NCBI RefSeq assembly: GCF_000196875.2
Contig: NC_014532.2
Span: 186,001 to 250,000, forward strand
Length of the DNA stretch: 64,000 bases
Source of the DNA: Halomonas elongata DSM 2581
Lineage (GTDB): Bacteria; Pseudomonadota; Gammaproteobacteria; Pseudomonadales; Halomonadaceae
Direction: 5' to 3'
Below the pieces are notes generated by a model. That model did no database searches. It was not told the origin of the DNA and saw only the letters and a program-made list of their open reading frames with translations. The position numbers and the translations under genes are program-made. Shown piece after piece: positions 20,907 through 30,461 of the stretch (within the stretch, counting starts at the first letter, position 1; every line of letters begins with the position of its first letter).

Positions 20907-21764
20907 CTACCCTGGCGTGATGGGGGGTGTCTTCAGCCAATCCTCGAAGGCTCCGGCCCTGGAGTGCGACTCGCAGGCCGCGTAATAGACCAGACGCAGA
21001 TGGCGATCCTCGTCCAGCGTGAGGGTCATGTGTTCGAAATCGAGCGTGCCGATGTCCGGGATGAACAGTGAGCGTCGACCGAGGCAGGGGCCGTGGATAT
21101 CCTGCTGTCGCCACCATGTCTTGAATTCGGGCGCGACGTCTTCCAGCTCCCGGACCAGTTGCTCGATGTCGCTGTCCTCGGGGGCGCTGGCGTAGTCCTG
21201 GCGGAAGCTGGATACCAGGCGTGGGGCCTGCTGCTCCCAGGTATCGAAGAGCCTGCGAGTGGCGTCGTCGACGAACAGCATCCATAGCAGGTTGCGTCGT
21301 TCCGGGGGCTGTGCCGAGAAGTCGAAGATGCGGTCGGCGGCGGTGTTCCAGGCCAGCACGTCCCAGCGCAAGTTGAGGACATAGGCGGGCCGGTGGGGAA
21401 GGTCGTCGAGCAGCCGCTGCGCCAGGCTGGGCATGGTGCACCAGGTCCGCTTGCTCTCCGTTGGAGGGCGTTGGTGAACGAGCAGATAGAGGTGGCGGCG
21501 TTCGGCGGCGTCCAACCGCAAGACTCGGGCGAGGCTGTCCAGAAAGCCCGTGGAAACGCCAATGTCGCGCCCCTGTTCCAGCCAGGTGTACCAGGTGACC
21601 CCGACGCCGGCCAGCGCCGCGACTTCTTCCCGTCTCAAGCCCGGCGTGCGACGGCGATTGCCACGCGGCAGTCCGAGCATTTCCGGCGATAGTCGCTCCC
21701 TGCGGCTCCGCAGGAAGTCCGCAAGCTCGGGACGAGTGCGTGCCAAACTCCGTGATGCGCACAT
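20907..21764 (-). CDS. XRE-family regulator with MmyB-like ligand-binding domain
   Basis: 285 residues. The N-terminal helix-turn-helix contains RRTPGLRREEVAALAGV and VTWYTWLEQGR (about residues 37-67), the standard start of this family. The rest matches the MmyB-type PAS-like domain, with LNLRWDVLAWNTAAD and LLWMLFVDDATR. Members usually repress a neighbouring oxidoreductase or exporter gene. Here the divergent neighbour is an MFS transporter, 111 bases away. Start ATG 21764 is the one giving the family N-terminus. Confidence 0.85.
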   Translation of the reverse strand: MCASRSLARTRPELADFLRSRRERLSPEMLGLPRGNRRRTPGLRREEVAALAGVGVTWYTWLEQGRDIGVSTGFLDSLARVLRLDAAERRHLYLLVHQRPPTESKRTWCTMPSLAQRLLDDLPHRPAYVLNLRWDVLAWNTAADRIFDFSAQPPERRNLLWMLFVDDATRRLFDTWEQQAPRLVSSFRQDYASAPEDSDIEQLVRELEDVAPEFKTWWRQQDIHGPCLGRRSLFIPDIGTLDFEHMTLTLDEDRHLRLVYYAACESHSRAGAFEDWLKTPPITPG

Positions 21765-21791
21765 ACGAATACTCTTAGTAATAGAATAATT

Positions 21792-21806
21792 GGTTAAATT
21801 GTAACC
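21792..21806. promoter_or_regulatory. Putative operator between XRE regulator and MFS gene
   Basis: GGTTA-N5-TAACC inverted repeat in an AT-rich stretch midway between the two divergent starts. It is the only clear dyad there and a candidate XRE binding site. Confidence 0.4.
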
Positions 21807-21875
21807 CCATAAATAAGCTTGGACCATAGCTCCTCCAAGGAGGCGTTCGGCCTCGGAACCAAGGGGGAGATGGAA

Positions 21876-23072
21876 ATGCTGAACCGAGAACTGTCGACGG
21901 CCATGATGGTAGCTGTCGGCGCCTTTGCCCTGGGGATGGCGTCCTACGCCACGGCGGGTTTGATTCCCATGATCGAGATCGAGTTATCGGTTTCCGTGTC
22001 GTTGGCGGCCCAGTTGGTGACGGCGTTCACCCTGGCCTATGGGCTGGGATCGCCGCTGCTGGTGGCAGTCCTGCCTGCCCATCGTCAGCGCATCGGGTTG
22101 CTTGGCTCGTTGGCGGTATTCGTGATCGCCAATGTCGCCAGTGCGCTGGCAAACGATATCGTGACCCTGGTCGTGCTGCGGGCCGTGGCGGGAATCGGCG
22201 CCGGTGTCTATCTGGCCCTGGGCATTGCGGCGGCGGCGAGCTTGGCCGGAGAGCGCCGACGAGGCAAGGCCATCGCCATCGTCATGGGTGGCATGGCCAG
22301 CGGGACCGTGCTGGGAGTGCCGGTCAGCCTGCTGTTGGCGGAACGGTTGGGTTGGCAGGCCGCTTTCTGGTTGATTGCCATGCTCGGTGGAGTGACCTTG
22401 CTGGGCATGCTGTGGCGCCTGCCGACGCTGCCCGACACACCCTCGGTATCCATGCGAAGCAAGCTGGCGGTCATGGCGGACCGTCGTGTCGTCGCCATTC
22501 TGGGCGTTTCGCTACTCGCCGCCATCGCGAGCCTGGGGATGTATACCTTCATCGCCCCCTTCGTTGCGGCTTACGCCGAGAGTGAAACGATCTCGGTCAC
22601 TCCCTACCTCTGGGTCTGGGGCATCGGTGGCGTGGTCGGCAGCTTCCTGGTCGGTGCCGTGGTGGATCGCGTACGAGGACCCAAGGTCACGCTGGGCATC
22701 ATGTTGCTGCTGGCGACGGCGCTGATCCTGTTGCCGGTGCTGGCGCCATATCGGCTGGCGATGACGATGCTGCCCCTGGTCGTCTGGGGAGCCGTCGGTT
22801 GGGCGCTGCAGGTGCCGCAGAATGATGAGCTGTTCAAGGCGCGCAGCATGGCTGGCGATGGTCATCTGGCGATCGCGCTGAACGAATCGGCGCTGTATCT
22901 GGGGAGCGCCATTGGTTCCGCCGTCGGCGGGGTGATACTGGCCATGCAATGGCCGGTCTGGGGACTGGCCGTGGGGGCTGCCGCCATCGCGATGCTTGGT
23001 GCGGTGCTGCAGTGCGCCCTGGTGGTTCAGGAGGGCCGGCGTGTCAGGGAGCTTGATGCCCCCGTCGCCTGA
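21876..23072 (+). CDS. MFS transporter, DHA1-type exporter (AraJ/YdhP-like)
   Basis: 398 residues, 12 membrane segments with charge-poor helices (e.g. MMVAVGAFALGMASYATAG in TM1). It lacks the sugar-porter PESPR and RGxELE motifs, so it is more like small-molecule exporters such as AraJ/YdhP. GMASGTVLGVPVS (TM5 motif C region) supports antiport. GGGGGAG at 21863-21869 favours ATG 21876 over ATG 21870. The divergent XRE regulator probably controls it. Export substrate is unknown. Confidence 0.85.
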   Translation: MLNRELSTAMMVAVGAFALGMASYATAGLIPMIEIELSVSVSLAAQLVTAFTLAYGLGSPLLVAVLPAHRQRIGLLGSLAVFVIANVASALANDIVTLVVLRAVAGIGAGVYLALGIAAAASLAGERRRGKAIAIVMGGMASGTVLGVPVSLLLAERLGWQAAFWLIAMLGGVTLLGMLWRLPTLPDTPSVSMRSKLAVMADRRVVAILGVSLLAAIASLGMYTFIAPFVAAYAESETISVTPYLWVWGIGGVVGSFLVGAVVDRVRGPKVTLGIMLLLATALILLPVLAPYRLAMTMLPLVVWGAVGWALQVPQNDELFKARSMAGDGHLAIALNESALYLGSAIGSAVGGVILAMQWPVWGLAVGAAAIAMLGAVLQCALVVQEGRRVRELDAPVA

Positions 23073-23146
23073 TTCCGGCCTGTGTGGCTTGCCGGTGTGG
23101 CGAGGGCTTGGCATTGTCGGATCTTCCTGGTCGAACGGAGTTCGAG

Positions 23147-23596
23147 ATGCCGACATTCTCCCGTGTTGCACCGCAGGAACTGCCTATGCCGTTGCTGCTG
23201 CTGGCGGATCCGTCCGAGCATCATATCGCCACCTACCTTGAGGGTGCCTTGTGCTATCTGGCCAGCGAGCAGGGGCAGCCGGTCGGAGCCTGTGTGCTCA
23301 ACGTCAACCGCGACGGTGTGCTGGAGTTGTTCAACATCGCCGTGGCGATCGAGGCCCAGGCGCAAGGTATCGGCTCGGCGCTGCTCGAACATGTCATTGC
23401 CGATGCCCGAGCGCAGGGGTATGCGCGCATCGAGCTGGGTACCGGCACTTTCGGCCATCAGCTGGCCTTCTACCAGCGTGCCGGTTTCCGGGTCGAGTCC
23501 GTGATCCGGGACCACTTTCTCGATCACTACGATGAACCGATCCATGAGCGGGGGATCCAGCACAAGGACATGCTGCGCCTGGCCTTGACGCTGTAG
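23147..23596 (+). CDS. GNAT-family N-acetyltransferase
   Basis: 149 residues. The acetyl-CoA motif A is AQAQGIGSALLEHVIADA (about residues 73-90), and the C-terminal FYQRAGFRVE motif B is present. The start is placed at ATG 23147 with GGAG six bases upstream; a GTG 63 bases earlier would add a non-conserved extension. Acceptor substrate is unknown. It may share a transcript with the MFS gene upstream (74-base gap). Confidence 0.85.
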   Translation: MPTFSRVAPQELPMPLLLLADPSEHHIATYLEGALCYLASEQGQPVGACVLNVNRDGVLELFNIAVAIEAQAQGIGSALLEHVIADARAQGYARIELGTGTFGHQLAFYQRAGFRVESVIRDHFLDHYDEPIHERGIQHKDMLRLALTL

Positions 23597-23607
23597 CATC
23601 GAAAAAA

Positions 23608-23638
23608 AGAGGGACGGCGCCAAGGCCGTCCCTCTTTG
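23608..23638. terminator. Bidirectional Rho-independent terminator (GNAT / fba)
   Basis: AGAGGGACGGC and GCCGTCCCTCT form a perfect 11-base-pair stem with a six-base loop, flanked by AAAAAAA on one side and TTT on the other. It lies between the convergent acetyltransferase and aldolase genes. Confidence 0.85.
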
Positions 23639-23660
23639 TGTGCCGGTCACATCGGCCGGC

Positions 23661-24725
23661 TTACTTCACTCGCGGATCCAGTTCGCCACGCTCGTAGCGC
23701 AGGAACATCTCTTCGAGGTTGATCGGCTTGATCTTCGAGGCGTTGCCGGCGGTGCCGAAGGCTTCGTAGCGGGCCTTGCAGACTTCCTTCATGGCCGCGG
23801 TGCTGACCTTGAGGAACTTGCGCGGATCGAACTCGGCAGGGTTCTTGGCCAAGAAGCGGCGCACCGCACCGGTGGACGCCAGGCGCAGGTCGGTGTCGAT
23901 GTTGACCTTGCGCACGCCGTGCTTGATGCCCTCGACGATTTCCTCGACGGGGACGCCGTAGGTCTCGGGGATCTCACCACCGAACTCGTTGATCACCTCG
24001 AGCCATTCCTGGGGCACCGAGGAGGAGCCGTGCATCACCAGGTGAGTCTCCGGGATGCGGGCATGAATCTCCTTGATGCGCTGGATGGAGAGGGTGTCGC
24101 CGGTGGGCGGACGGGTGAACTTGTAGGCGCCGTGGCTGGTGCCGATGGCGATGGCCAGGGCGTCGACATGGGTCGCCTTGACGAAGTCGGCGGCCTCTTC
24201 GGGATCGGTGAGCAACTGATCGTGATCGAGCTTGCCCTCGGCGCCGACGCCATCCTCTTCACCGGCCATGCCGGTTTCCAGGCTGCCCAGGCAGCCCAGC
24301 TCGCCCTCGACGGAAACGCCGCAGGCGTGGGCCATCTCGACGGTGCGACGGGTGACATCGACGTTGTAGTCGTAACTGGTCGGCGTCTTGCCGTCCTCGC
24401 CCAGCGAGCCGTCCATCATTACCGAGGAGAAGCCGAGCTGGATGGAGCGCTGGCACACGGCGGGGCTGGTGCCGTGGTCCTGATGCATGGCCACCGGGAT
24501 ATGCGGAAACTCCTCGACGGCGGCCAGGATGAGGTGGCGCAGGAAGGGTGCGCCGGCGTACTTGCGGGCGCCGGCGGAGGCCTGGACGATCACCGGAGAA
24601 TCGGTTTCGTCGGCGGCCTCCATGATGGCGCGCATCTGCTCGAGGTTGTTGACGTTGAAGGCCGGGACGCCGTAGCCGTGTTCGGCGGCGTGGTCCAGCA
24701 TCTGGCGCATGCTGATCAGTGCCAT
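23661..24725 (-). CDS. fba: Class II fructose-bisphosphate aldolase
   Basis: 354 residues, the length of the longer class II type common in Pseudomonas and Calvin-cycle bacteria. Zinc ligands and catalytic residues lie in [10 protein letters not shown] (His and Asp near residues 81-84), VEGELGCLG (Glu) and GTSHGAYKF (His), with the phosphate-binding segment VMHGSSSVP and NIDTDLRLA. It cleaves fructose 1,6-bisphosphate to triose phosphates in the cytoplasm. It is the last gene of epd-pgk-fba, a classic gammaproteobacterial order. Confidence 0.96.
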   Translation of the reverse strand: MALISMRQMLDHAAEHGYGVPAFNVNNLEQMRAIMEAADETDSPVIVQASAGARKYAGAPFLRHLILAAVEEFPHIPVAMHQDHGTSPAVCQRSIQLGFSSVMMDGSLGEDGKTPTSYDYNVDVTRRTVEMAHACGVSVEGELGCLGSLETGMAGEEDGVGAEGKLDHDQLLTDPEEAADFVKATHVDALAIAIGTSHGAYKFTRPPTGDTLSIQRIKEIHARIPETHLVMHGSSSVPQEWLEVINEFGGEIPETYGVPVEEIVEGIKHGVRKVNIDTDLRLASTGAVRRFLAKNPAEFDPRKFLKVSTAAMKEVCKARYEAFGTAGNASKIKPINLEEMFLRYERGELDPRVK

Positions 24726-24749
24726 GTTTCGTACCTGTCTAGCGTGACG

Positions 24750-24775
24750 GCGGCGCCGTCCTGGGACGGCGCCGC
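24750..24775 (-). other. Intercistronic hairpin between pgk and fba
   Basis: Perfect 12-base arms (GCGGCGCCGTCC / GGACGGCGCCGC) with only two bases between them, in the 85-base gap. No T-run follows, so it more likely sets relative mRNA stability of pgk and fba than ends transcription. Confidence 0.6.
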
Positions 24776-24810
24776 ACCGAGAGTCGATCGTTTGGAATCC
24801 GCGTAGTGTA

Positions 24811-25980
24811 TCAGGCCTTGTCGGCCGCGGCTTCTAGGGCGGCTACGGCGGGCAGCGTCTTGCCTTCCACGTATTCGAGGAAGGCGCCGCCGCCGGTGGA
24901 GATGTAAGAAACCCGGTCGGCGATGCCGTACTTGTCGATGGCCGCCAGGGTGTCACCGCCGCCGGCGATGGAGAAGGCCGGGCTTTCGGCGATGGCCTGG
25001 GACAGTGCCTCGGTGCCGCGACCGAACTGATCGATCTCGAACACGCCCACCGGGCCGTTCCACAGGATGGTGCCGGCGGCCTTGAGTTGCTCGCCGAGGC
25101 GTGCAGCGGTGTCGGGGCCGATGTCGAGGATCATCTCGTCATCCTGCACCTGGTCCACCGGCTTGGTCACGGCCGTGGCGCTTTCGGAGAATTCGGTGGC
25201 CACCACCACGTCGCTGGGCAGCGGAATCTCGACCCGGGCCATCAGGGCCTTGGCCTGTTCGACCAGGTCGCTTTCATGCAGCGACTTGCCGACGTTGTAG
25301 CCGGCCGCCGCGATGAAGGTGTTGGCGATGCCGCCACCGACGATCAGGCGGTCGCACTTCTCGGCCAGGGCGGTGAGCACCTCGAGCTTGGTGGAGACCT
25401 TGGAGCCGCCGACGATGGCCGTCATCGGGCGGGCCGGGGTGGCCAGGGCCTTTTCCAGGGCGCTGAGCTCGTCGGCCAGCAAGGGACCGGCGCAGGCCTC
25501 GGGGGCGAAGCGTGCCACGCCATGAGTGGAGGCCTGGGCGCGGTGAGCGGTGCCGAAGGCGTCCATCACGTAGACGTCGCACAGTGCCGCGTACCGCTTG
25601 GCCAGTGCCTCGTCGTCCTTCTTCTCGCCGCTGTTGAAGCGCACGTTCTCGAGCAGTACGACCTCGCCGTCGGCGAGCTCGACGTCACCGTCGAGGTAGT
25701 CCTTGACCAGGCGTACGCGGCGCTCGAGCAGCTCGCCGAGATGATCCGCCACCGGGGCCAGCGAGAATTCCTCGGCGGGCTCACCCTCGGTGGGGCGTCC
25801 CAGGTGGCTCATCAGCATCACCCGGGCGCCGGCTTCCAGGGCTGCCCGGATGGTCGGCAGGCAGGCCCGCAGGCGGGCATCGCTGGTCACCTTGCCGTGC
25901 TTGACGGGCACGTTCAGGTCCTCGCGGATCAGTACACGCTTGCCGCGTAGGTCGAGGTCGGTCATCTTGCGCACGTTCAT
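24811..25980 (-). CDS. pgk: Phosphoglycerate kinase
   Basis: 389 residues, normal length. N-terminal 3-phosphoglycerate site: LIREDLNVP near residues 16-24 and [11 protein letters not shown]. Hinge and nucleotide domain: [11 protein letters not shown] and the C-terminal [13 protein letters not shown]. It interconverts 1,3-bisphosphoglycerate/ADP and 3-phosphoglycerate/ATP. It lies 36 bases downstream of epd and should be in the same operon. Confidence 0.97.
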   Translation of the reverse strand: MNVRKMTDLDLRGKRVLIREDLNVPVKHGKVTSDARLRACLPTIRAALEAGARVMLMSHLGRPTEGEPAEEFSLAPVADHLGELLERRVRLVKDYLDGDVELADGEVVLLENVRFNSGEKKDDEALAKRYAALCDVYVMDAFGTAHRAQASTHGVARFAPEACAGPLLADELSALEKALATPARPMTAIVGGSKVSTKLEVLTALAEKCDRLIVGGGIANTFIAAAGYNVGKSLHESDLVEQAKALMARVEIPLPSDVVVATEFSESATAVTKPVDQVQDDEMILDIGPDTAARLGEQLKAAGTILWNGPVGVFEIDQFGRGTEALSQAIAESPAFSIAGGGDTLAAIDKYGIADRVSYISTGGGAFLEYVEGKTLPAVAALEAAADKA

Positions 25981-26016
25981 GGAAGCAGATTCCTCGTCTG
26001 GGGAAGCCGAAGGGAG

Positions 26017-27051
26017 TCAGGCGTCGGTAGGTGGCGCCGCGCCCAGCCTGGCGATCCGGCCGGCGACATCGAGCATGCGGTTGGCGAACCCCCACTCGTT
26101 GTCGAACCAGCACAGCATCTTGATCAGGCGGCCGCCGGCCACCCGGGTCTGGGTGGCATCCACGATACCGGAGCGCGGATCGTGGTTGAAGTCGATCGAG
26201 GCCATGGGCTCCTCGGTGTAGCCGAGCAGCCCGGAAAGCCGGGTGTGGCTTGCCTCGTGCAGCAGGTCGTTGACCGTTTCGGCCGTGGTGTCGGTGCGCA
26301 CGCACAGCGCCAGGTCCATGGCCGAAACGTTGATGGTCGGCACGCGCACGTGCAGGCACTCGAAGCGCTCGGCCAGGTGCGGCATCAGGCGGTTGATGCC
26401 CCGGGCCAGCCCGGTGTCGACGGGCACGATGGAATGCATGGCCGAACGCGTCAGGCGAAGATCGGTCTGATGGTAGGCGTCGATCACCGGCTGGTCGTTC
26501 ATCGCCGAGTGTATGGTGGTGGTCACGCCGTGCTCCAGGCCCAGCGCCTCGTCGAGCACGGTCAGCACCGGCACCAGGCAGTTGGTGGTGCAGGAGGCGG
26601 CAGAGATGATTCGGCACGACGCCGTCAGGTCGGCATCGTTGATGCCGGTGACGATGGTGGCGTCGACGTCGCTCTCGGCAGGCTGGGAGAACAGCAGTCG
26701 GCCGGCGCCGGCGCTCAGGTGGCGCTCGGCGGTGGCACGATCCTTGAAGCTGCCCGAGCATTCCAGCACCAGGTCGATGCCGAGCTCGTCCCAGGGCAGC
26801 CGGCTCGGCTCGGACTCGGACAGCACCCGGATCGGTCGGCCGTCGATCACCAGATGGTCGCCGTCAGCCTCGACGTGGCCGGGAAAGCGGCCATGGGTGG
26901 TGTCGTAACGCGTCAGATAGGCGATGGTGTCGAGCCCCGACAGCTCATTGATGGCCACCACTTCCAGATCGGGCTCGCGGCGCTCGATGAGCGCGCGAAG
27001 CACGCACTGGCCGATGCGGCCGTAACCGTTGATGGCGATGCGATGAGCCAT
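26017..27051 (-). CDS. epd: D-erythrose-4-phosphate dehydrogenase (GAPDH family)
   Basis: 344 residues. NAD fold starts INGYGRIGQCVLRAL. The catalytic Cys is in SCTTNC near residue 155. The segment TTIHSAMNDQPVIDAYHQ and the C-terminal WGFANRMLD are typical of Epd rather than GapA, and the location ahead of pgk-fba agrees. It oxidises erythrose 4-phosphate to 4-phosphoerythronate for pyridoxal phosphate synthesis. Some members also act as glyceraldehyde-3-phosphate dehydrogenases. The start is ATG 27051; an upstream open extension is not homologous. Confidence 0.87.
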   Translation of the reverse strand: MAHRIAINGYGRIGQCVLRALIERREPDLEVVAINELSGLDTIAYLTRYDTTHGRFPGHVEADGDHLVIDGRPIRVLSESEPSRLPWDELGIDLVLECSGSFKDRATAERHLSAGAGRLLFSQPAESDVDATIVTGINDADLTASCRIISAASCTTNCLVPVLTVLDEALGLEHGVTTTIHSAMNDQPVIDAYHQTDLRLTRSAMHSIVPVDTGLARGINRLMPHLAERFECLHVRVPTINVSAMDLALCVRTDTTAETVNDLLHEASHTRLSGLLGYTEEPMASIDFNHDPRSGIVDATQTRVAGGRLIKMLCWFDNEWGFANRMLDVAGRIARLGAAPPTDA

Positions 27052-27280
27052 GAGATGCCTCGAACTATGCTGGCGCCGGAAAACTCGAGCCCGCGATTCT
27101 AGCGCAAATCCGGGCGGACGTCCCGGGGGCGGGGACTGGACGCGCTCGCCAGGCTTCGGCAGTCTGTGGCTGGCCACCCGCATGCGATGGCCGGGCCTGA
27201 GTTAGGACACTAGGCTAGATGGTGCATCCCCGTTACCCGTCGAACTATCAAGGCGAACGACCAAGGAGAGGAAACGTACA

Positions 27281-28333
27281 ATGACCGATATCCCACAGCT
27301 ACTCGGCGATGAGGCGGACAGCCTGCTGAATCATGAGTGCCGGGGCGTGCCGGCCGAGTCGCTCTATAAGCCGGGTCCGGACTTCATCGACCGCGTGATG
27401 GCGGATAGTGATCGCAGTCCCCAGGTGCTGCGCAACCTGCAGTCCATCTATAACCACGGCCGCCTGGGCGGCACCGGCTATGTCAGCATCCTGCCGGTCG
27501 ACCAGGGCATCGAGCACTCGGCCGGTGCCTCGTTCGCGCCCAATCCGCTCTATTTCGATCCCGCCAACATCGTCGAGCTGGCCATCGAAGGTGGCTGCAA
27601 CTGCGTGGCTTCGACACTCGGTGGCCTGGCCTCGGTGGCGCGTCGCTACGCCCACAAGATTCCGATGATGGTGAAGCTCAACCACAACGAGACGCTGACC
27701 TATCCGGCGGTCTACGACCAGACGCTGTTCGGTCAGGTCGAGCAGGCGCATGCCATGGGCTGCGCGGCGGTGGGCGCGACCATCTACTTCGGCTCGCCCG
27801 AGAGCCGTCGCCAGATCACCGAGATCAGCGAGGCCTTCGAACGGGCCCACCAACTGGGCATGGTCACGGTGTTGTGGGCCTACCTGCGCAATCCCGAGTT
27901 CAAGAAGGATGGCAGCGACTATCATGTCGCCTCCGACCTCACCGGTCAGGCCATCCATATGGCGGCGACCATCAAGGCCGACATCGTCAAGCAGAAGCTG
28001 GCGGAGAACAACGGCGGCTATCGGGCCGTCGGCTTCGGCCACACCCACGACAAGGTCTATGACGAACTGACCTCGGACCATCCCATCGACCTGGCGCGCT
28101 ATCAGGTGGCCAACTGCTACATGGGGCGCATCGGCCTGATCAACTCGGGGGGCGGTTCCAAGGGCCACTCCGACCTCGGCGAGGCGGTGCGCACCGCGGT
28201 GATCAACAAGCGTGCCGGCGGCATGGGGCTGATCTCCGGTCGCAAGGCCTTCCAGAAGCCCATGGCCGAAGGCGTCGAACTGCTCAACGCCATCCAGGAT
28301 GTGTATCTGGACGACAGGATCAGCATCGCCTGA
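27281..28333 (+). CDS. fbaB: Class I fructose-bisphosphate aldolase (FbaB/DhnA family)
   Basis: 350 residues, like E. coli FbaB. Recognisable segments are [17 protein letters not shown] near residue 72, [14 protein letters not shown] and [12 protein letters not shown], part of the Schiff-base TIM barrel. It starts 229 bases from divergent epd, with GGAGAGG about 10 bases before ATG. It duplicates the class II aldolase activity just across the divergent promoter. It faces the transketolase copy across a shared terminator. It may serve gluconeogenesis, or sedoheptulose-bisphosphate cleavage in the adjacent polyol pathway. Confidence 0.93.
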   Translation: MTDIPQLLGDEADSLLNHECRGVPAESLYKPGPDFIDRVMADSDRSPQVLRNLQSIYNHGRLGGTGYVSILPVDQGIEHSAGASFAPNPLYFDPANIVELAIEGGCNCVASTLGGLASVARRYAHKIPMMVKLNHNETLTYPAVYDQTLFGQVEQAHAMGCAAVGATIYFGSPESRRQITEISEAFERAHQLGMVTVLWAYLRNPEFKKDGSDYHVASDLTGQAIHMAATIKADIVKQKLAENNGGYRAVGFGHTHDKVYDELTSDHPIDLARYQVANCYMGRIGLINSGGGSKGHSDLGEAVRTAVINKRAGGMGLISGRKAFQKPMAEGVELLNAIQDVYLDDRISIA

Positions 28334-28374
28334 GAAAAGATCGGATCTTCCGAGGCGCAAGTCTCGGTGACGCA

Positions 28375-28410
28375 AAAGGGCGCGGCCAATTGGCCGCGCC
28401 CTTTCATTTT
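28375..28410. terminator. Bidirectional terminator between fbaB and transketolase copy 1
   Basis: AAAGGGCGCGGCC and GGCCGCGCCCTTT form a perfect 13-base-pair stem around AATT, followed by CATTTT on the + strand and preceded by a short A run. It is duplicated exactly at 41836-41871. Confidence 0.88.
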
Positions 28411-28429
28411 CCTGAGCGGCCAGGTGTGC

Positions 28430-30448
28430 TCAGTCCTCGGCGTCGTCGAGCATTTGCTCGGCCTCGTCGACGACGTTGTCGACGGTGAAGCCGAAGTGCT
28501 TGAACAGGTCGCCGGCCGGGGCGGATTCGCCGAAGGTGGTCATGCCGATGACCCGCCCCTCGAGGCCGACGTACTTGTACCAGAGATCCGGGTGGCCGGC
28601 CTCGATGACGAGGCGGTTGCCGATTTCGGCGGGCAGCACCCGCTGGCGGTACTCGGCGTCCTGGGCGTCGAAGACGTCGGTGGCGGGCATGGAGACCACG
28701 CGCACCCGGCGGCCCTTGTCGGCGAGGGCCGTGGCGGCGTCCATGGCCAGGCCGACCTCGGAACCGGTGGCGATCAGGATCAGCTCCGGCGTGCCGTCGC
28801 TGTCCTTGAGGATGTAGCCGCCGCGCTGGATGTCGGCGAGTTGCTGCTTGTCGCGGGCCTGATGCGGCAGGTTCTGGCGCGACAGCACCAGGGCGGTGGG
28901 GCCGGACTGGCGCTTGAGGGCGGCGTTCCAGGCCGCGGCGGTCTCCACGGCATCGCAGGGGCGCCAGGTCGACATGTTGGGCGTCGAGCGCAGAGTGGTC
29001 AGCTGCTCCACCGGCTGGTGGGTGGGGCCGTCCTCGCCGAGGCCGATGGAGTCGTGGGTGAACACGTAGATACTGCGCACGCCCATCAGCGCGGCCATGC
29101 GCACGGCGTTGCGCATGTACTCCATGAAGATCAGGAAGGTCGCGGTGTAGGGCACGAAGCCGCCGTGCAGGGCGATGCCGTTGGCGATGGCGGCCATGCC
29201 GAACTCGCGCACGCCATAGTGCAGGTAGTTGCCGTCGGGCGCGCCCTCACGCGAGCCCTCGGGGCCGATCACCTTGGCACCGTTCCAGACCGTCAGGTTG
29301 GAGGGCGCCAGGTCGGCGCTGCCGCCGAGCAGCTCGGGCAGCTGCGGGCCGAGCTCGTTGAGGCAGGCCAGCGAGGCCTTGCGCGAGGCGGTGGTCTCGG
29401 CCTTGTCCTGGGCCTGTTCGATCAGCGCTTCGCTGGTCAACTCGGCGGGCAGCTCGCCCTTCTGGCGGCGCAGGAACTCGCGGGCCAACTCGGGATGGGC
29501 CTCGGCGTAGCGCTCGAACCGTGCCTGCCAGTCGGCCTGGCGGGTGCGGCCGGCCTCGCTGGCGTCCCAGCCCTGGTAGATGTCCTCCGGCACATGGAAG
29601 GGCGCATGCGGCCAGTCGAGCTGCTCGCGGGCGGCGGCGACCTCGTCCTCGCCCAGCGCCGCGCCGTGGCAGGACTCCTTGCCCTGCTTGTTGGGTGCGC
29701 CGAAGCCGATCACCGTCTTGCAGATGATCAGGCTGGGCTTGTCGCTGTGCTGGCGGGCCAGCTCGATGGCCGCCTTGACCTCGTCGGGCTGGTGGCCGTC
29801 GACATTGGGCACCACGTGCCAGCCGTAGGCCTCGAAGCGCTTGGCGGTGTCGTCGGTGAACCAGCCTTCGACCTCGCCGTCGATGGAGATGCCGTTGTCG
29901 TCGTAGAAGGCGATCAGCTTGCCGAGCTGCTGGGTGCCGGCCAGGGAGGCGACCTCATGGGAGATGCCTTCCATCAGGCAGCCGTCGCCGACGAAGCAGT
30001 AGGTGTGATGGTCGACGATGGTGTGGCCGGGGCGGTTGAACTGGGCGGCCAGGGTGCGCTCGGCGATGGCCATGCCGACGGCGTTGGCCAGGCCCTGGCC
30101 CAGCGGGCCGGTGGTGGTCTCGATACCCGGCGCATAGCCGTACTCGGGATGGCCGGCGGTCTTGGCGTGCAGCTGGCGGAAGTTCTGCAACTGCTCGAGG
30201 CCGAGCTCGTAGCCGGAGAGATGCAGCAGGGAATAGAGGAGCATGGAGCCGTGGCCGTTGGAGAGCACGAAGCGGTCACGGTCGGGCCAGTGGGGATCGG
30301 CGGGGTTGTGGACGAGGAAATCGTTCCACAGGACCTCGGCGATATCGGCCATGCCCATGGGGGCGCCGGGGTGACCGGAGTTGGCCTTCTGGACGGCATC
30401 CATGGAAAGGGCGCGAATGGCATTGGCCAGTTCGAAACGGGATGGCAT
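28430..30448 (-). CDS. tktA: Transketolase, copy 1 (in the polyol operon)
   Basis: 672 residues. The N-terminal domain has the substrate/TPP region [13 protein letters not shown] (about residues 24-36), [12 protein letters not shown] and the TPP motif [13 protein letters not shown]. The middle domain shows [20 protein letters not shown]. It transfers two-carbon ketol units in the pentose phosphate pathway. As last gene of dhaK-dhaL-talB-tkt (13 bases after talB, site AGGAG) it would draw erythrose 4-phosphate into fructose 6-phosphate and glyceraldehyde 3-phosphate. The protein is identical to the copy at 41891-43909. Confidence 0.96.
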   Translation of the reverse strand: MPSRFELANAIRALSMDAVQKANSGHPGAPMGMADIAEVLWNDFLVHNPADPHWPDRDRFVLSNGHGSMLLYSLLHLSGYELGLEQLQNFRQLHAKTAGHPEYGYAPGIETTTGPLGQGLANAVGMAIAERTLAAQFNRPGHTIVDHHTYCFVGDGCLMEGISHEVASLAGTQQLGKLIAFYDDNGISIDGEVEGWFTDDTAKRFEAYGWHVVPNVDGHQPDEVKAAIELARQHSDKPSLIICKTVIGFGAPNKQGKESCHGAALGEDEVAAAREQLDWPHAPFHVPEDIYQGWDASEAGRTRQADWQARFERYAEAHPELAREFLRRQKGELPAELTSEALIEQAQDKAETTASRKASLACLNELGPQLPELLGGSADLAPSNLTVWNGAKVIGPEGSREGAPDGNYLHYGVREFGMAAIANGIALHGGFVPYTATFLIFMEYMRNAVRMAALMGVRSIYVFTHDSIGLGEDGPTHQPVEQLTTLRSTPNMSTWRPCDAVETAAAWNAALKRQSGPTALVLSRQNLPHQARDKQQLADIQRGGYILKDSDGTPELILIATGSEVGLAMDAATALADKGRRVRVVSMPATDVFDAQDAEYRQRVLPAEIGNRLVIEAGHPDLWYKYVGLEGRVIGMTTFGESAPAGDLFKHFGFTVDNVVDEAEQMLDDAED

Positions 30449-30461
30449 GGGGACTCCTGGA

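Larger units (their letters stand above)
28370..30452. repeat. 2.08-kb direct repeat, copy 1 (terminator + transketolase gene)
   Basis: Matches 41831-43913 at a constant offset of 13,461 bases and in the same orientation. The shared block runs from ACGCAAAAGGG ahead of the terminator to the GGGG just after the start codon on the + strand. I see only five differences: 28425 (T versus C) and four clustered at 28985-28987 and 28994. Upstream regions and ribosome sites are unrelated, so the repeat is gene plus terminator only. Confidence 0.95.

Noticed and set aside
27052..27183. Upstream extension of epd
   Set aside because: The 44 extra codons have no similarity to the family; MAHRIAINGYGRIG is the standard N-terminus.
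28430..30448. Transketolase copy 1 as a pseudogene or truncated duplicate
   Set aside because: Full length, no frameshift or stop, protein identical to copy 2, and it has its own good ribosome binding site.
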